Assembly: GCA_964457935.1 (NCBI GenBank)
Contig: CAYWFC010000002.1
Location: 1-59,521 of the forward strand
Source of the DNA: STF1-107 sp964457935
GTDB lineage: Bacteria; Bacillota; Clostridia; Christensenellales; UBA1242
Length of the DNA: 59,521 bases
Reading direction: 5' to 3'
Part shown: in pieces, positions 17,301 to 25,323 of the stretch
Layout of the letters: each line of letters begins with the position of its first letter
How positions within the stretch are numbered: the first letter of the stretch is position 1
Notes under the pieces: generated by a model
Told to the model about the DNA's origin: nothing
Databases searched by the model: none
The model's input: the letters and a program-made list of their open reading frames with translations, nothing else
Position numbers and translations under genes: made by a program

Positions 17301-20174
17301 GATGCGCAGTACTTGGTAGACGGCGCTACATGCGAATATGTGGCTGTAAAGACTAGTAGGAAATTAGATGATTTTTATAACAGCATTCGCGACGAATCGC
17401 TGAGTGGGCTGGAGGCATTGCACGATACTCGCTTGGAGACTACTGAAGGTAGCAGTCTGACGCTGGCAGAGATATTTGTTCAAACTGGTATCAATGCTAT
17501 ACAGATAGAGACGAGTGAGAATATCTTGTACAATACTGACACCCAGACATTCACATATATGGCTATGTCGGATAATGAATATATTAGATTTTACAACGAG
17601 ACTGGTCTAAATGTGGTATATAATATCAAAATCAAGAGCTCAGTAGTCAACTACCTGAACCAAAACTACAACAACACCGCTACTGGTCCTAATAACGCTA
17701 AGTACGAGAAAGTAGTGTACGCCGACGGCAAGATCAATGGCACAGTGCTATCCACTACTGACGTCAAGGCGTGGGCTAAGTGGTACAGAGACGCTGACTA
17801 TAGCGGTAGTGTGAAATTGTATTGGGAGACTAATGTAGACGGCACTAAGACTTATACCGAAATATATAAGGCGAATAGCGAAACTACTGAGATAAAATTC
17901 GAGAATCTAGATATTAGTGGATACGGTGCTGAAAATTTCGGTATTTACAATATCCACGTATTGACTGATGCTGGGTATGTAGGGGTGATTAGCATCATCC
18001 TAGTGCCTGACGATCTAGGCTACACCATAGGCTACACATCTCTAGGCAAGACTAACGAAGAGATATATGGCAATATAGACGGACTGGATATATATGGTAA
18101 TGATTTCGTCAACAAACAGCCAAGAATAACTATCAAGGGCACAAGTGAATACACCACTACTCTCAGCGTGTACACAGTGAATAATCAAGATATGAACTCC
18201 GATATGCAATCGAGATATATCAATATCGCTGGCACGAAGTTTGACCTCAAGACTGTCAGCCAAGACACTGTCATAGTACTCAATGTGGCTATCAGTGTGA
18301 AGGGCATAGAAGTATTGAAATTTAGATATAATATCCTAGTCAAAAATCATCTAGTGATAGATATGCCATATGCTACTAACAAGACATTGGATGTATTCTT
18401 GAATGACTACGATAAGAATGAGATAAATTTCTCTAACAATGGCGACGAAAACTACGCTCAAGTGACTCTGCTGAAATACAGCAATGATATCACTTCTGAC
18501 ACTGGCTATACGTCCGAATACATCTCTAGTGCTAGCCTAGTATACACATTGCGTAACAATGCGAAAGGAGCATCAGTCACTGACGGCATTTTGGCGATAG
18601 ATGAGACAGAGGATTGGGCAGACTACGTGGACGCTACATTGAACCTAACACTGCGTGTGGCTACTCCGTCTGGCGAGTATTATCAGGAATACACCCTGAT
18701 CGTGCATCCTAGTGTCACTATAGTGAAGAATAATTGGTCAGATACTGGTACATACAACGGCGTGGTGGTGCATCGTGGTACTAGCCCTGCTGACGGTGGC
18801 AGTGAGTATGAGATATTCGGCTTTAACGGTGATAGTCCTAATGGTAGCACACCATACAAAGCGTATACTATGACGACTGAGATGAATAAGGATGAGAAAA
18901 CTTATACCAACTACTATTTAGATGGCAGTAGTGGGGTTAAACCGCTAACTGGTACAGCAAAGGTAAAATATCAGATAGTAGATACCGATGCTGCGCTAGA
19001 TAAGCTAAAAGATGAAGAATGGAGCGAAGGAAAAAATATCGCTCTACAGCAGAAAAACTTGCAAGGGGAAGTTACTTATTCTGGACTAAAAGTCACACTA
19101 CCTTATGTGGCTACTGATAGAAATCAAATCGTGGTATACCGCATCACTATAGGTGATATCACATTTGACCACTATGTGCTGGTATCCAATAGGAATATAT
19201 TCATCATCAATCAAAAGGAATTCGTCATTAAGGCAAAAGACACCAGTTTTAGTAAATTTATATTTGGTACAGACGGTAACAGCCTGCTGACTGTAGGTAG
19301 TAGTACTTTAACGGATAATAAGTATACCGCAAAACTCACTGGTGTATGCAATGACGGTAAAGAAGATACTAGTGATAGTATAATTAAAATAAACAATAAT
19401 ACAATTACACTAAATAAACCATTCACTAATGAACTCAGATTCTCTTTGAAGGTAGAGATAGGTGAAACTGTAAAAGATGCTATAGAGGTCGGAACATTTG
19501 GAGAATTTAGAATAGTGCCAGAGAGTACAGAAATGGTCACTCTCAAAGAGTATTCGTTGGTGCGTGACTTCGGCTATAGCGCTAGTGAACTAGGCGCGAC
19601 TGATATCAAGATAGCATATGCAGGAACGTCACCAACTGGTAGTAGCAAAACTATAACACTGAATGATGTAGGGATAAAGTACGAGTCTTCGTATACAAAT
19701 AAGAAATCCTATAAAACAATAAATAGAGGAAATGTTGAAGATACGTTATACTCTTATACATATACAGAGACTAATACAAATAAATTATATAATTTATCTA
19801 AAACGGTATATGTCTTGGATTATAAGGTAAATGCATTCATCGTGCCACAGCAGAATGATATCAACCTAGACACTATATACATCAATTTGTCTGATTATAC
19901 GGTGTCATCAGACGAAAACTACAAAGTAAAATTACATAATTACATCAAGATAGCATACTGGGATGATAGTAAAGATGATAAAATAGATGTTATTGACGGT
20001 GGTGATTTTACATTCAATAAGAATTCTAGTAACGTGACGATGAATAGTAATGAATTATCTATACCAGCAAGTATAACTGAACAAATTAGTTTCGAGATAA
20101 AAGTTACTTATGGTGATTTAACCAAAACTGTCACTGTATATGTCAATCCACCTGAGTCATCTACTGATGAATAA
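11385..20174 (+). CDS. Giant secreted/membrane-anchored beta-repeat protein, 2929 aa
   Basis: Probable surface protein, function unknown. Residues 1-30 (MFRRILKIASIVMLSGIGVI and on) form a basic-hydrophobic signal/anchor. The rest is beta-rich, Thr/Asn/Asp-rich and nearly Cys-free, like strings of Ig-like (Big-type) modules: recurring phrases such as TVTLNVTI, ITLTVKVEY, LTEYLTIKDQYG and FTFTPLLPTIS suggest domains of about 80-120 residues, though no strict repeat is visible. A Pro-Asp-rich linker (PIDPVDPIDPNPVDPDVDPT and on) lies near residues 605-650. There is no LPXTG, no SLH motif and no C-terminal membrane helix (it ends PPESSTDE), so it would be held, if at all, by the uncleaved N-terminal helix. 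It has its own promoter and a strong terminator, so it is monocistronic. Isoleucine ATA and leucine CTA codons are frequent. Confidence 0.85.
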   Translation: MFRRILKIASIVMLSGIGVIGATAGVLAIKGEFSNKKYKPNALTFESTEMYVDNSMDDLSFKVFADSTKVNVTDITLHILEGEELIEITSDETNIDEEITFRLKELSDISASSSKGKVVIEARNSDNTVSTYPDNLTIYVDRLTEAVSIQDTNDTNNNRFYPVTEPDGSVTYYNGKIGETKTITINVGDEYQLTPLFYPAYSNHPISEKDPKIVEYYMKDEEELNGTLYTDNNGVSYVRGEHAGDFVIKVATYASYSIQDELEASRPAEELEVERDYRLNSMVVSEIRFIVKNIDVDSIVMDGSAPEFKLGETTKVVLNDATPNAGVYNLGIQLYKNGTPVEQKLNEIRFVNEVPNTSGSYLTFVNGDGKIVNNYFDINYSGSGNKRTFEITPLRYVANLSLKLTVINENNNKFEKTISNIGIDYTYVDAKINKDIIIPIGESGVGNVALADYLTVENANNTYSKVLYFVVVPSGQDNYAEEIPFDVIPRVRHNGDYLIGFKDGNNVVLDQLRCKTGSISTTQIYAVVVRSSLDGAKIYDKNGEPIEISNYIDDPDNTTGTTGTSIINLAYSGAEAVGSVVSSNHIRHKVTPVYTIGDIAIYLEGVTEDGVEPENTDPIDPVDPIDPNPVDPDVDPTPIDPVNLAEPDPDDPDNTEPDKYELHTTPWKLREQYSVGEGRPESPTLVIRDQGTINALAYALQNAKANNFNYTLSARAYNGNTMIGSLGSNEITFGELKPYTTSGEWAGGDIKDIDCYKCTLDIKNYPTLTGFTDDTVIRFFLNYSYNDYTSKAEESETINILSGAVTGISVADDDNAITDIKVEATWDSESKTASYKMYINNDTTGKDIDINIDFLAEYIHFTPEYAINQSYTYSSDGTYFEVRSNGTDFVLVFKKSGTGALTITSVDNINKFATINVNVEVPKNEIKGDKIGTAGNPEIVYASSQGLLALVQPLLTGAGIEFSIESVDVNGTSMADYTGIVTLDNNGTLSKDNKYLNDSVTVKVKASSIFAEDKYLYITLSSPVSVIENSDNKTNVAYQGTTFAIAQFLDKEITPTAENSTLIIRQNAQNVILTYKLNDQDFTDDIGSTENTILIDTSGMDTGSYIFKIYLDGICLKEYEFQIKSNVELITKYTENNRYVMKPDDSKDVSELVQIKAYDIEEKYYVSYDEPDQEVKIINIEHGGYLTVTDNTITAGWIESNTQDTYVYFNGDESLKLYIRIENDMSAGLNVSEGTAATAIDMSGKLVVDGEGWNISNITADDTNVKYIDGKLIYNAFVSVNTTVTLNVTIVNDGKKWTFDHTFTFTPLLPTISTDAVVKAGKSYKITDFISYKLTYDYVENSEIKSGTRDVTITIGSPKVEQLESFDHIFSTLATKDIISVNVNDQSSFTIGTNVGNGAEITLTVKVEYENISYFINDFAIVAKLTEELIVTYPTITDGAENVKAGDSINMFAIDDRFGSSYQRVIHGSTAKVQYLDSTYETLGYQGVSELVHIDGGVVTFDSAFMNMGSGTVTLVITTSTGRSAKYVVNVMAVSDKEYSFEGKDDGQIVKDSATLDLTEYLTIKDQYGIAITEYTVVAVDGAEYINTNKINDGVLTGKEITFQTVYSTHIIKFAIYININNNIVFVGNYSITLVPDVTVTVDETVEDELKAVKDPISYEYKLKLITDEDADFADLLTVTYGDESIEINNITCDDSDDRMAIDGNTVTFRPVASETTYHLHLYYILSEEIEKYFVIDVTVTVTPGEYFKSDVKSNINPDAGPINMGIGSECDKDFILEKVLADDFKNTLLDEYGKLKTKEISIYDKSGNVVDGSYFSAVNATTYIEYTFETSFGARQTFTFVVYPNISDKMDYTQSKGETSVNAVEATITTGDNTNGSTIKLSDYVNIKYRNENNYQIQGMALNVTVADNAYKGYLLGYDASTCTIKFAHSAMRKTFCLNIQVPFVQVPFGDNTYFAEIYKLWVTIPATYGMDAQYLVDGATCEYVAVKTSRKLDDFYNSIRDESLSGLEALHDTRLETTEGSSLTLAEIFVQTGINAIQIETSENILYNTDTQTFTYMAMSDNEYIRFYNETGLNVVYNIKIKSSVVNYLNQNYNNTATGPNNAKYEKVVYADGKINGTVLSTTDVKAWAKWYRDADYSGSVKLYWETNVDGTKTYTEIYKANSETTEIKFENLDISGYGAENFGIYNIHVLTDAGYVGVISIILVPDDLGYTIGYTSLGKTNEEIYGNIDGLDIYGNDFVNKQPRITIKGTSEYTTTLSVYTVNNQDMNSDMQSRYINIAGTKFDLKTVSQDTVIVLNVAISVKGIEVLKFRYNILVKNHLVIDMPYATNKTLDVFLNDYDKNEINFSNNGDENYAQVTLLKYSNDITSDTGYTSEYISSASLVYTLRNNAKGASVTDGILAIDETEDWADYVDATLNLTLRVATPSGEYYQEYTLIVHPSVTIVKNNWSDTGTYNGVVVHRGTSPADGGSEYEIFGFNGDSPNGSTPYKAYTMTTEMNKDEKTYTNYYLDGSSGVKPLTGTAKVKYQIVDTDAALDKLKDEEWSEGKNIALQQKNLQGEVTYSGLKVTLPYVATDRNQIVVYRITIGDITFDHYVLVSNRNIFIINQKEFVIKAKDTSFSKFIFGTDGNSLLTVGSSTLTDNKYTAKLTGVCNDGKEDTSDSIIKINNNTITLNKPFTNELRFSLKVEIGETVKDAIEVGTFGEFRIVPESTEMVTLKEYSLVRDFGYSASELGATDIKIAYAGTSPTGSSKTITLNDVGIKYESSYTNKKSYKTINRGNVEDTLYSYTYTETNTNKLYNLSKTVYVLDYKVNAFIVPQQNDINLDTIYINLSDYTVSSDENYKVKLHNYIKIAYWDDSKDDKIDVIDGGDFTFNKNSSNVTMNSNELSIPASITEQISFEIKVTYGDLTKTVTVYVNPPESSTDE

Positions 20175-20280
20175 TATGACAAACTATAGTTAGTGAATAA
20201 TATTATTGCTAGTAAATAATATTACAAACTAGAGTAGTGAATATTATAGCGTATGATGTCAAGAACTAGAGATAGTGAAT
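20165..20280. repeat. Echo of the giant gene 3' end
   Basis: The final coding sequence GATGAATAATATGACAAACTA recurs in decayed form four times after the stop codon (around 20190, 20212, 20233 and 20275). No ORF is present. Confidence 0.6.
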
Positions 20281-20287
20281 GATGTAA

Positions 20288-20321
20288 CCAAAAATTGCGC
20301 ACATTAGTGCGCAATTTTTGG
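20288..20321 (+). terminator. Strong terminator after the giant gene
   Basis: Perfect 15-bp stem: CCAAAAATTGCGCAC and GTGCGCAATTTTTGG with loop ATTA. Confidence 0.88.
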
Positions 20322-20377
20322 TAGGTAGGGGGTAGGCGACAAATGGTGAAATTTTGGCTAATAGGGTACAGTTGACA

Positions 20378-20473
20378 GATGAGCAGGCTTTAATGGAGTA
20401 TAGGTGGTAGATGAGTGGGCTTTAATGGAGTGCAGGTGGTGGATGAGTATGTTTTGGCTAATAGGAGCAAGTG
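20378..20473. repeat. 32-bp tandem repeat upstream of the 740-aa gene
   Basis: Units beginning GATGAG and containing GGCTTTAATGGAGT start at 20378, 20410 and 20442; decayed GTTTTGGCTAATAGG words flank them. With the preceding echo and terminator it fills the gene-free stretch 20175-20601. Confidence 0.8.
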
Positions 20474-20551
20474 GCAGGCGAGCTTTTGGCTAATGGTGGG
20501 TGGATTAAGTGTCGGAATGTGATATTTTTGGAAGAAATTTCATAAAAGGTA

Positions 20552-20579
20552 TTGAAAAATTTTTATAATGTGATATAAT
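20552..20579 (+). promoter_or_regulatory. Promoter of the 740-aa gene
   Basis: TTGAAA at 20552-20557, 16 bases, TATAAT at 20574-20579; AGGAGGG precedes the ATG at 20602. Confidence 0.75.
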
Positions 20580-20601
20580 ACTCCTATATTTAGGAGGGAT
20601 T

Positions 20602-22824
20602 ATGGCTGAAGAAAAGACACTAAGCGTAGAAGAAAAGAGAAAGATATTGAAGACTATATACATTCCCGGGGAGCACACTGCCAGCGACATCGACTTCGAC
20701 AAAATGCCTGCTCAGAAGATAGAGAGCATATACGACTCTATCATTGACGGCTGTCTACCTACCATGAAGTATGTATCCACTGTGATGGGGGTCACTGGTA
20801 TCACGTCGACTAATTTCTTTGATGTGAATTTCGAGACGGGCGCTAATGCCAAGTATCAGGCGAATTTCCCTGATGCCAAGATGCTGGCGCGTTCTATCAG
20901 GTCTACAGTGCTAGAGGACAAAGAGAGCGAATATGCCAAGATCGTGCAGAGAAATCACGACACATTATTCACTCAGCACGACCATGTGAACTGGAAAGAC
21001 TATCTATACGTCTATATGGCAGAGAAGATATTCCTGCGCACGCAGGGGGTCATAGACTCCATAGACTTCGGCGAAGTGCTGAATGACCAAGACATCATCC
21101 CTGCTGTAGTGCAGAGGAACAGTGTGCTATACTCTGACGGCAAACTCACCAACGACGCGCCTGCTCAGTCCCTAGCGCAATACAGAGACGCTAGTCACGA
21201 CTACGAGGACATGGGGGATTATGTCAGGAATATATGCACCGCGTACGGCAAAGACCCGCTAAACAAGAACAAATCTGACATTTACACGCTGGCTACAGTA
21301 TATGACGAGATATTAGGTGAAGAACTGGCTGGTGTCAATATCAGCGACTTAGAAAAGAATAGCATCAAGTGGCTCGCCAACGCATTCGCACTGCAGGCAA
21401 TCAGCAGTGAAAAGGCGATAGTGTATCAGGCGAAAGACATATTCGCCAAGCACGTCATCGAGCTGGAGAAGAGCAATCCTGTACAGCACCCTAACAGTCT
21501 GGCAGTGAGCAGCAAAAATGACAAACTTTACAGCAAAAACAACAAAAAATACTATCAGACTATGCAAGACATCTACTCCACAGCCTACAGACTGGCGACC
21601 AAAGTGCTAAAAGCCACATATGGGCTAGAGGCAGACGCATCTGACTGGACTTTGGCTAGCAGGGTAGCAGACAGACTGGGATGTCAGATAGAGATTACGC
21701 CAAATACAGCATTTTTGGATATCATCAACGCCGTATATGACGTAGAGAAGCATTATGTCAATATTGCCAAGATATTGAATGCCAAGCAAGCAGATGCATC
21801 ACCAGAAGAAGTGCTCGAACCTGTAGAGCCTGAGATAGTGCCAGGCGAGACTGCAGAGGATGAGCCAGAGCCATTCGTAGTGATAGATGACCCTATCGAA
21901 GACCCTATCGAGGGCGAAATCGAGGAAGTAAAGCCTACTGAGCCTGAGCCAGAGCCTATAGAGCCAGAGCCTGAGAAGGTAGTGCCTATCGAAGACAAGC
22001 CAAAACAGTCTAAACCAAAGAAACCCAAGACCTTTACTCAAAAAGCTACGGAGAGAAACACAATGTCAAAACAGAAAACAAACGCAAAGTCAGCCAGTGA
22101 AAAAGACCAACTAATATTAAATATATTGGAAGGGTATTTCAACAAACTGAGCGACTGCTACGAGAAGGTCAATGACCAGTATATAAAGTTTAACAATGGT
22201 GCTTGCGCAGACGAAAACAGTATGTTATCGCTATACAGGTGGCTAAACACTGATGTAGACATGGTGTTAGACACAATGGGAGCGGTAAGCAAAGTCTATG
22301 TCTCTGATCACAAACCTCTCGAGGTGGCTATTGCTCGAGGCGAAGTGTGCGAATACATCGACGGCAGTGCAGTGAGCAAGAACAAGCAGATCAATGATAT
22401 AGTGAAATATATTAATTCGTATATCAATCAAATCAAATCAAAGAGAGACACTATACGCAGAGTACTCGACTCCAACCAGAAGATGCGCGACATCGAGACA
22501 GATATGATAGTAGATGCACATTCTGAGTCAGCGCACAAGGTGGCTATGGCTCAAGCCAACAGTCAGATAGCGCAAAACCAAGGCAAAGCATCTCGTATCA
22601 ACGTCAATACTAGAGCGAAATCTCTAGACGACGAGAGAGACGACAAGATGTACGCTATGCTGAAAGATTTCCAGAGAAAAGAGCGCGAAGCAGACTTCAA
22701 GAGCGCTATGGCGAAGATAGAGAGCGCCAATGCTAGCAAGCGCGAGTACATCAGCGAGTATGATAGCAACGAACTTTTCAAAGAATTGATCAAGAAAATC
22801 GAAAATAAGGACAATACTTTATAG
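20602..22824 (+). CDS. Large hypothetical cytoplasmic protein, 740 aa
   Basis: Not recognised. There is no signal peptide or membrane helix. Three parts can be seen: an alpha-helical N-terminal region (about 1-395) with many charged residues; an acidic Pro/Glu-rich linker (about 397-475; PEEVLEPVEPEIVPGETAED and further EPEPEP runs) ending in a Lys/Pro basic patch; and a helical C-terminal region (about 495-740) with a likely coiled coil near the end (KMYAMLKDFQRKEREADFKS and following). The layout resembles cytoskeletal or scaffold proteins rather than an enzyme. It is followed after 14 bases by a 78-aa gene with its own GGAGG site, so the two form an operon. Confidence 0.75.
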   Translation: MAEEKTLSVEEKRKILKTIYIPGEHTASDIDFDKMPAQKIESIYDSIIDGCLPTMKYVSTVMGVTGITSTNFFDVNFETGANAKYQANFPDAKMLARSIRSTVLEDKESEYAKIVQRNHDTLFTQHDHVNWKDYLYVYMAEKIFLRTQGVIDSIDFGEVLNDQDIIPAVVQRNSVLYSDGKLTNDAPAQSLAQYRDASHDYEDMGDYVRNICTAYGKDPLNKNKSDIYTLATVYDEILGEELAGVNISDLEKNSIKWLANAFALQAISSEKAIVYQAKDIFAKHVIELEKSNPVQHPNSLAVSSKNDKLYSKNNKKYYQTMQDIYSTAYRLATKVLKATYGLEADASDWTLASRVADRLGCQIEITPNTAFLDIINAVYDVEKHYVNIAKILNAKQADASPEEVLEPVEPEIVPGETAEDEPEPFVVIDDPIEDPIEGEIEEVKPTEPEPEPIEPEPEKVVPIEDKPKQSKPKKPKTFTQKATERNTMSKQKTNAKSASEKDQLILNILEGYFNKLSDCYEKVNDQYIKFNNGACADENSMLSLYRWLNTDVDMVLDTMGAVSKVYVSDHKPLEVAIARGEVCEYIDGSAVSKNKQINDIVKYINSYINQIKSKRDTIRRVLDSNQKMRDIETDMIVDAHSESAHKVAMAQANSQIAQNQGKASRINVNTRAKSLDDERDDKMYAMLKDFQRKEREADFKSAMAKIESANASKREYISEYDSNELFKELIKKIENKDNTL

Positions 22825-22838
22825 GATAGGAGGAGATT

Positions 22839-23075
22839 ATGGCAAAGTTGAGCGAACAAGATTTTGAGAACAAATGCATCGAGGTAATGGAGAGCATCAT
22901 CACTGTGAACAAAGAAATGTCCAGACTAGACGCTGTCAATCTGGCTAAAAAGATGCTAGCCAAGGCTGAAGAAAACGGCAACGAAGAAGTCATCAAAGTG
23001 TTTGAAAAAGTCGTAGAAGAGTTTGAAGACGCGACTGACGACGAATACAATACTCTCAAAAAGCAATTATTGTAG
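22839..23075 (+). CDS. Small acidic helical protein, 78 aa
   Basis: Unrecognised. The sequence is almost wholly amphipathic helix (DFENKCIEVMESIITVNKEM, then LDAVNLAKKMLAKAEENGN, then KVFEKVVEEFEDATDDEYN), acidic, with no membrane segment. AGGAGG seven bases upstream. Its co-transcription with the 740-aa protein suggests a partner or regulator, but nothing more can be said. Confidence 0.7.
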   Translation: MAKLSEQDFENKCIEVMESIITVNKEMSRLDAVNLAKKMLAKAEENGNEEVIKVFEKVVEEFEDATDDEYNTLKKQLL

Positions 23076-23097
23076 TTTTCATTATACATTTTTAGCC

Positions 23098-23134
23098 AAA
23101 AGTCGGTGCATATGCTGTGTGTGCCGGCTTTTTT
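23098..23134 (+). terminator. Terminator after the 78-aa gene
   Basis: AAAAGTCGGTGCA pairs with TGTGCCGGCTTTTTT (two G-T pairs). Confidence 0.82.
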
Positions 23135-23146
23135 GGTGTAATTTCC

Positions 23147-23175
23147 TTGCAAAATGTTTGGTATTGTGCTAATAT
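23147..23175 (+). promoter_or_regulatory. Extended -10 promoter of gltX
   Basis: TTGCAA at 23147-23152, 17 bases, TAATAT at 23170-23175 preceded by TGC (extended -10). Confidence 0.7.
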
Positions 23176-23193
23176 ATTTTTGGAGAAAAATTT

Positions 23194-24870
23194 ATGAATA
23201 CTCAACAAGCTATAGCAGATTTGCTGTTTCCTAATGTGACTATCACTGTGGAAGAATTATTGAACAAATACCCCAAGAGAGATTTGCCAGCAGGCGCAGA
23301 GGTGACTCGCTTCGCCCCTAGCCCTACAGGACTAGTGCACATCGGCGGTGTGTATCAGTGTATGATCAATTCATTCTTTGCGCACCAGTCTGGCGGTGTG
23401 TTTTATTTGCGTTGCGAAGACACTGACAAGAAGCGCGAAGTGGCTGGCGCGTGTGATCTGATATATCCTACCTTAGTCAAACTAGGCATCGCCATAGACG
23501 AAGGCTTCGTCAGCACAGAGAGCGAGATAGGCGCATACGGACCATACCTGCAGAGCAGAAGGACAGAATACTACCAAGCATTCGCCAAAGAACTGGTGAA
23601 GCGCGGTCTAGCATACCCATGCTTCTGCGACGAAGAGGATGACAAGGCTGACTACCGCAGTGAGCAAAAGAAACTCGGTGTGCCTACAGGATACTACGGC
23701 AGATGGGCAAAATGTCGCAATTTGACATATGACCAGATCAAAGCCAACATTGACGCTGGCAAGCCATTCAAGATCAGAGTGAGGTCTGACGGCGACGGCG
23801 TGAGGAGGATAACATTCCATGACGAATTGCGCGGGGATGTGTCTTTCCTAGACAATCACATAGACTATGTCATACTGAAGAGTGACGGCACAGCGCTGTA
23901 TCATTTGGCGCACCTAGTGGACGACACTCTGATGCACACTACCACAGTCATTCGTGACGAGTCGTGGCTACCTAGCGCACCGTTGCATTTGCAGTTATTC
24001 AGATACATGGGCTTGACAGCGCCAAAGTATCTGCACACAGCGCAGGTCATGACTATAGACAAGAATACTGGCGCCACTCGCAAGATCAGCAAGCGCTATG
24101 ACAGCTGGGCAGACAGCCGTTGGTTCTTAGAGAACGGATACCCTATCGATGCAGTGCAAGAATATCTACTAAACCTCATCAATTCTAACTTTGAGCTGTG
24201 GAGAAAGGATAACCCTAATGCCAAACTGAGCGAATTTCATCTGTCGATAGACAAGATGAGCAGGAGTGGTGGGATATTCGACCTAGACAAACTAAATAAT
24301 ATATCCAAAGACGTCATCTCGCGTATGACAAAGGACGAATTATTCGCATTGTCGTATGAATACGCTAAGAGTTATGACCCAGACTTGCTCGCCATGATAG
24401 AGCAGTCGCACGAGTACTACACTGACATCTTGAATATCGAGCGTGAGCAAGACCACCCTAGAAAAGACTTCACTACATACAGAGACATCGTACCACAGAT
24501 AGCATATATGTACAGAGACTATTTCGAGCGCGATGTGGTGGATTATGAGTTCCAGCTAGTCACTGACAAGGCGCAGATTTTGGACATCGTGCGTCTGTAT
24601 ATAGACAAATATTACGACGTCGCAGACGACAAACAGACTTGGTTTGACAAGGTCAAGGCTATGTGTACCGAACTGGGCTTCGCTAGCGATATGAAGTCAT
24701 ACAAGGCTAATCCTACCGCCTACAAGGGCAATATCGCCGATGTCAGCACTGTGCTGAGAGTGGTATTTACCACCAAGAGCAAGACACCTGACCTGTATCA
24801 GATACTGCGCCTGATGGGCAAGGACGAGATGAACTACAGGGTGGATGCTTTCACTAGAAAATACAATTAA
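23194..24870 (+). CDS. gltX: Glutamate--tRNA ligase
   Basis: Class I aminoacyl-tRNA synthetase charging tRNA-Glu (558 aa, the long clostridial type). The HIGH-class motif is in PSPTGLVHIGGVYQ, the KMSKS-class motif is KISKRYD, and RCEDTDKKRE plus YGPYLQSRRTEYY are typical GluRS blocks. GGAG stands before the ATG. It starts the run gltX-sepF-lspA-pseudouridine synthase, which has little space between genes and is likely co-transcribed. Confidence 0.95.
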   Translation: MNTQQAIADLLFPNVTITVEELLNKYPKRDLPAGAEVTRFAPSPTGLVHIGGVYQCMINSFFAHQSGGVFYLRCEDTDKKREVAGACDLIYPTLVKLGIAIDEGFVSTESEIGAYGPYLQSRRTEYYQAFAKELVKRGLAYPCFCDEEDDKADYRSEQKKLGVPTGYYGRWAKCRNLTYDQIKANIDAGKPFKIRVRSDGDGVRRITFHDELRGDVSFLDNHIDYVILKSDGTALYHLAHLVDDTLMHTTTVIRDESWLPSAPLHLQLFRYMGLTAPKYLHTAQVMTIDKNTGATRKISKRYDSWADSRWFLENGYPIDAVQEYLLNLINSNFELWRKDNPNAKLSEFHLSIDKMSRSGGIFDLDKLNNISKDVISRMTKDELFALSYEYAKSYDPDLLAMIEQSHEYYTDILNIEREQDHPRKDFTTYRDIVPQIAYMYRDYFERDVVDYEFQLVTDKAQILDIVRLYIDKYYDVADDKQTWFDKVKAMCTELGFASDMKSYKANPTAYKGNIADVSTVLRVVFTTKSKTPDLYQILRLMGKDEMNYRVDAFTRKYN

Positions 24871-24888
24871 TACGAAAAGGGGACAAAT

Positions 24889-25323
24889 ATGGGAATGTTT
24901 GATTGGCTGATGAGAGGCTTCGGTTTCGACAATCAAAACAAAAAATCGGGCAAAAAACAAAATGCAGGCGACCAAAAGTATGCTAACTTTAATCTGCACG
25001 AGAAGATAGGCAATGACAGCGTCACTTTCGCTGGAGGTAATGCTGTGGACAGCCTAAACATCAATATGGACAGGAATATCATACTGCATGAGCCGAAGAC
25101 TCACAGAGATGTGCAGTTGGTCGTCGACCATATCAGGCAAAATCAAGCCACTCTCGTCAATCTGAGTGGCATAGGCGACCAAGATGTAGGCAGGATATTG
25201 GACTTTTTGAGCGGGGCGATATATGCGCTCAATGGCAGTATTTGTCGCATACACGACGACCAATTTTTGATCACGCCTGACGGGAGCAAGATTTTGCGCC
25301 CAGAGAACAAAGACAAACAATGA
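24889..25323 (+). CDS. sepF: Cell division protein SepF
   Basis: FtsZ-binding protein that tethers the division ring to the membrane, 144 aa. The N-terminal short amphipathic membrane-binding segment (MGMFDWLMRGFGF) is followed by a Lys/Asn-rich linker and the SepF domain (about 60-135), with DVQLVVDHIRQNQATLVNLS and RILDFLSGAIYALNG, the FtsZ-binding core. AAAAGGGG precedes the ATG. It overlaps lspA by four bases. In the group sepF usually lies near ileS/lspA, so the position is normal. Confidence 0.93.
   Translation: MGMFDWLMRGFGFDNQNKKSGKKQNAGDQKYANFNLHEKIGNDSVTFAGGNAVDSLNINMDRNIILHEPKTHRDVQLVVDHIRQNQATLVNLSGIGDQDVGRILDFLSGAIYALNGSICRIHDDQFLITPDGSKILRPENKDKQ

Noticed and set aside
11691..18263. 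Several open frames antisense to the giant gene
   Set aside because: They are frame shadows of a long Thr/Ser-rich coding sequence, with no ribosome sites or recognisable products.
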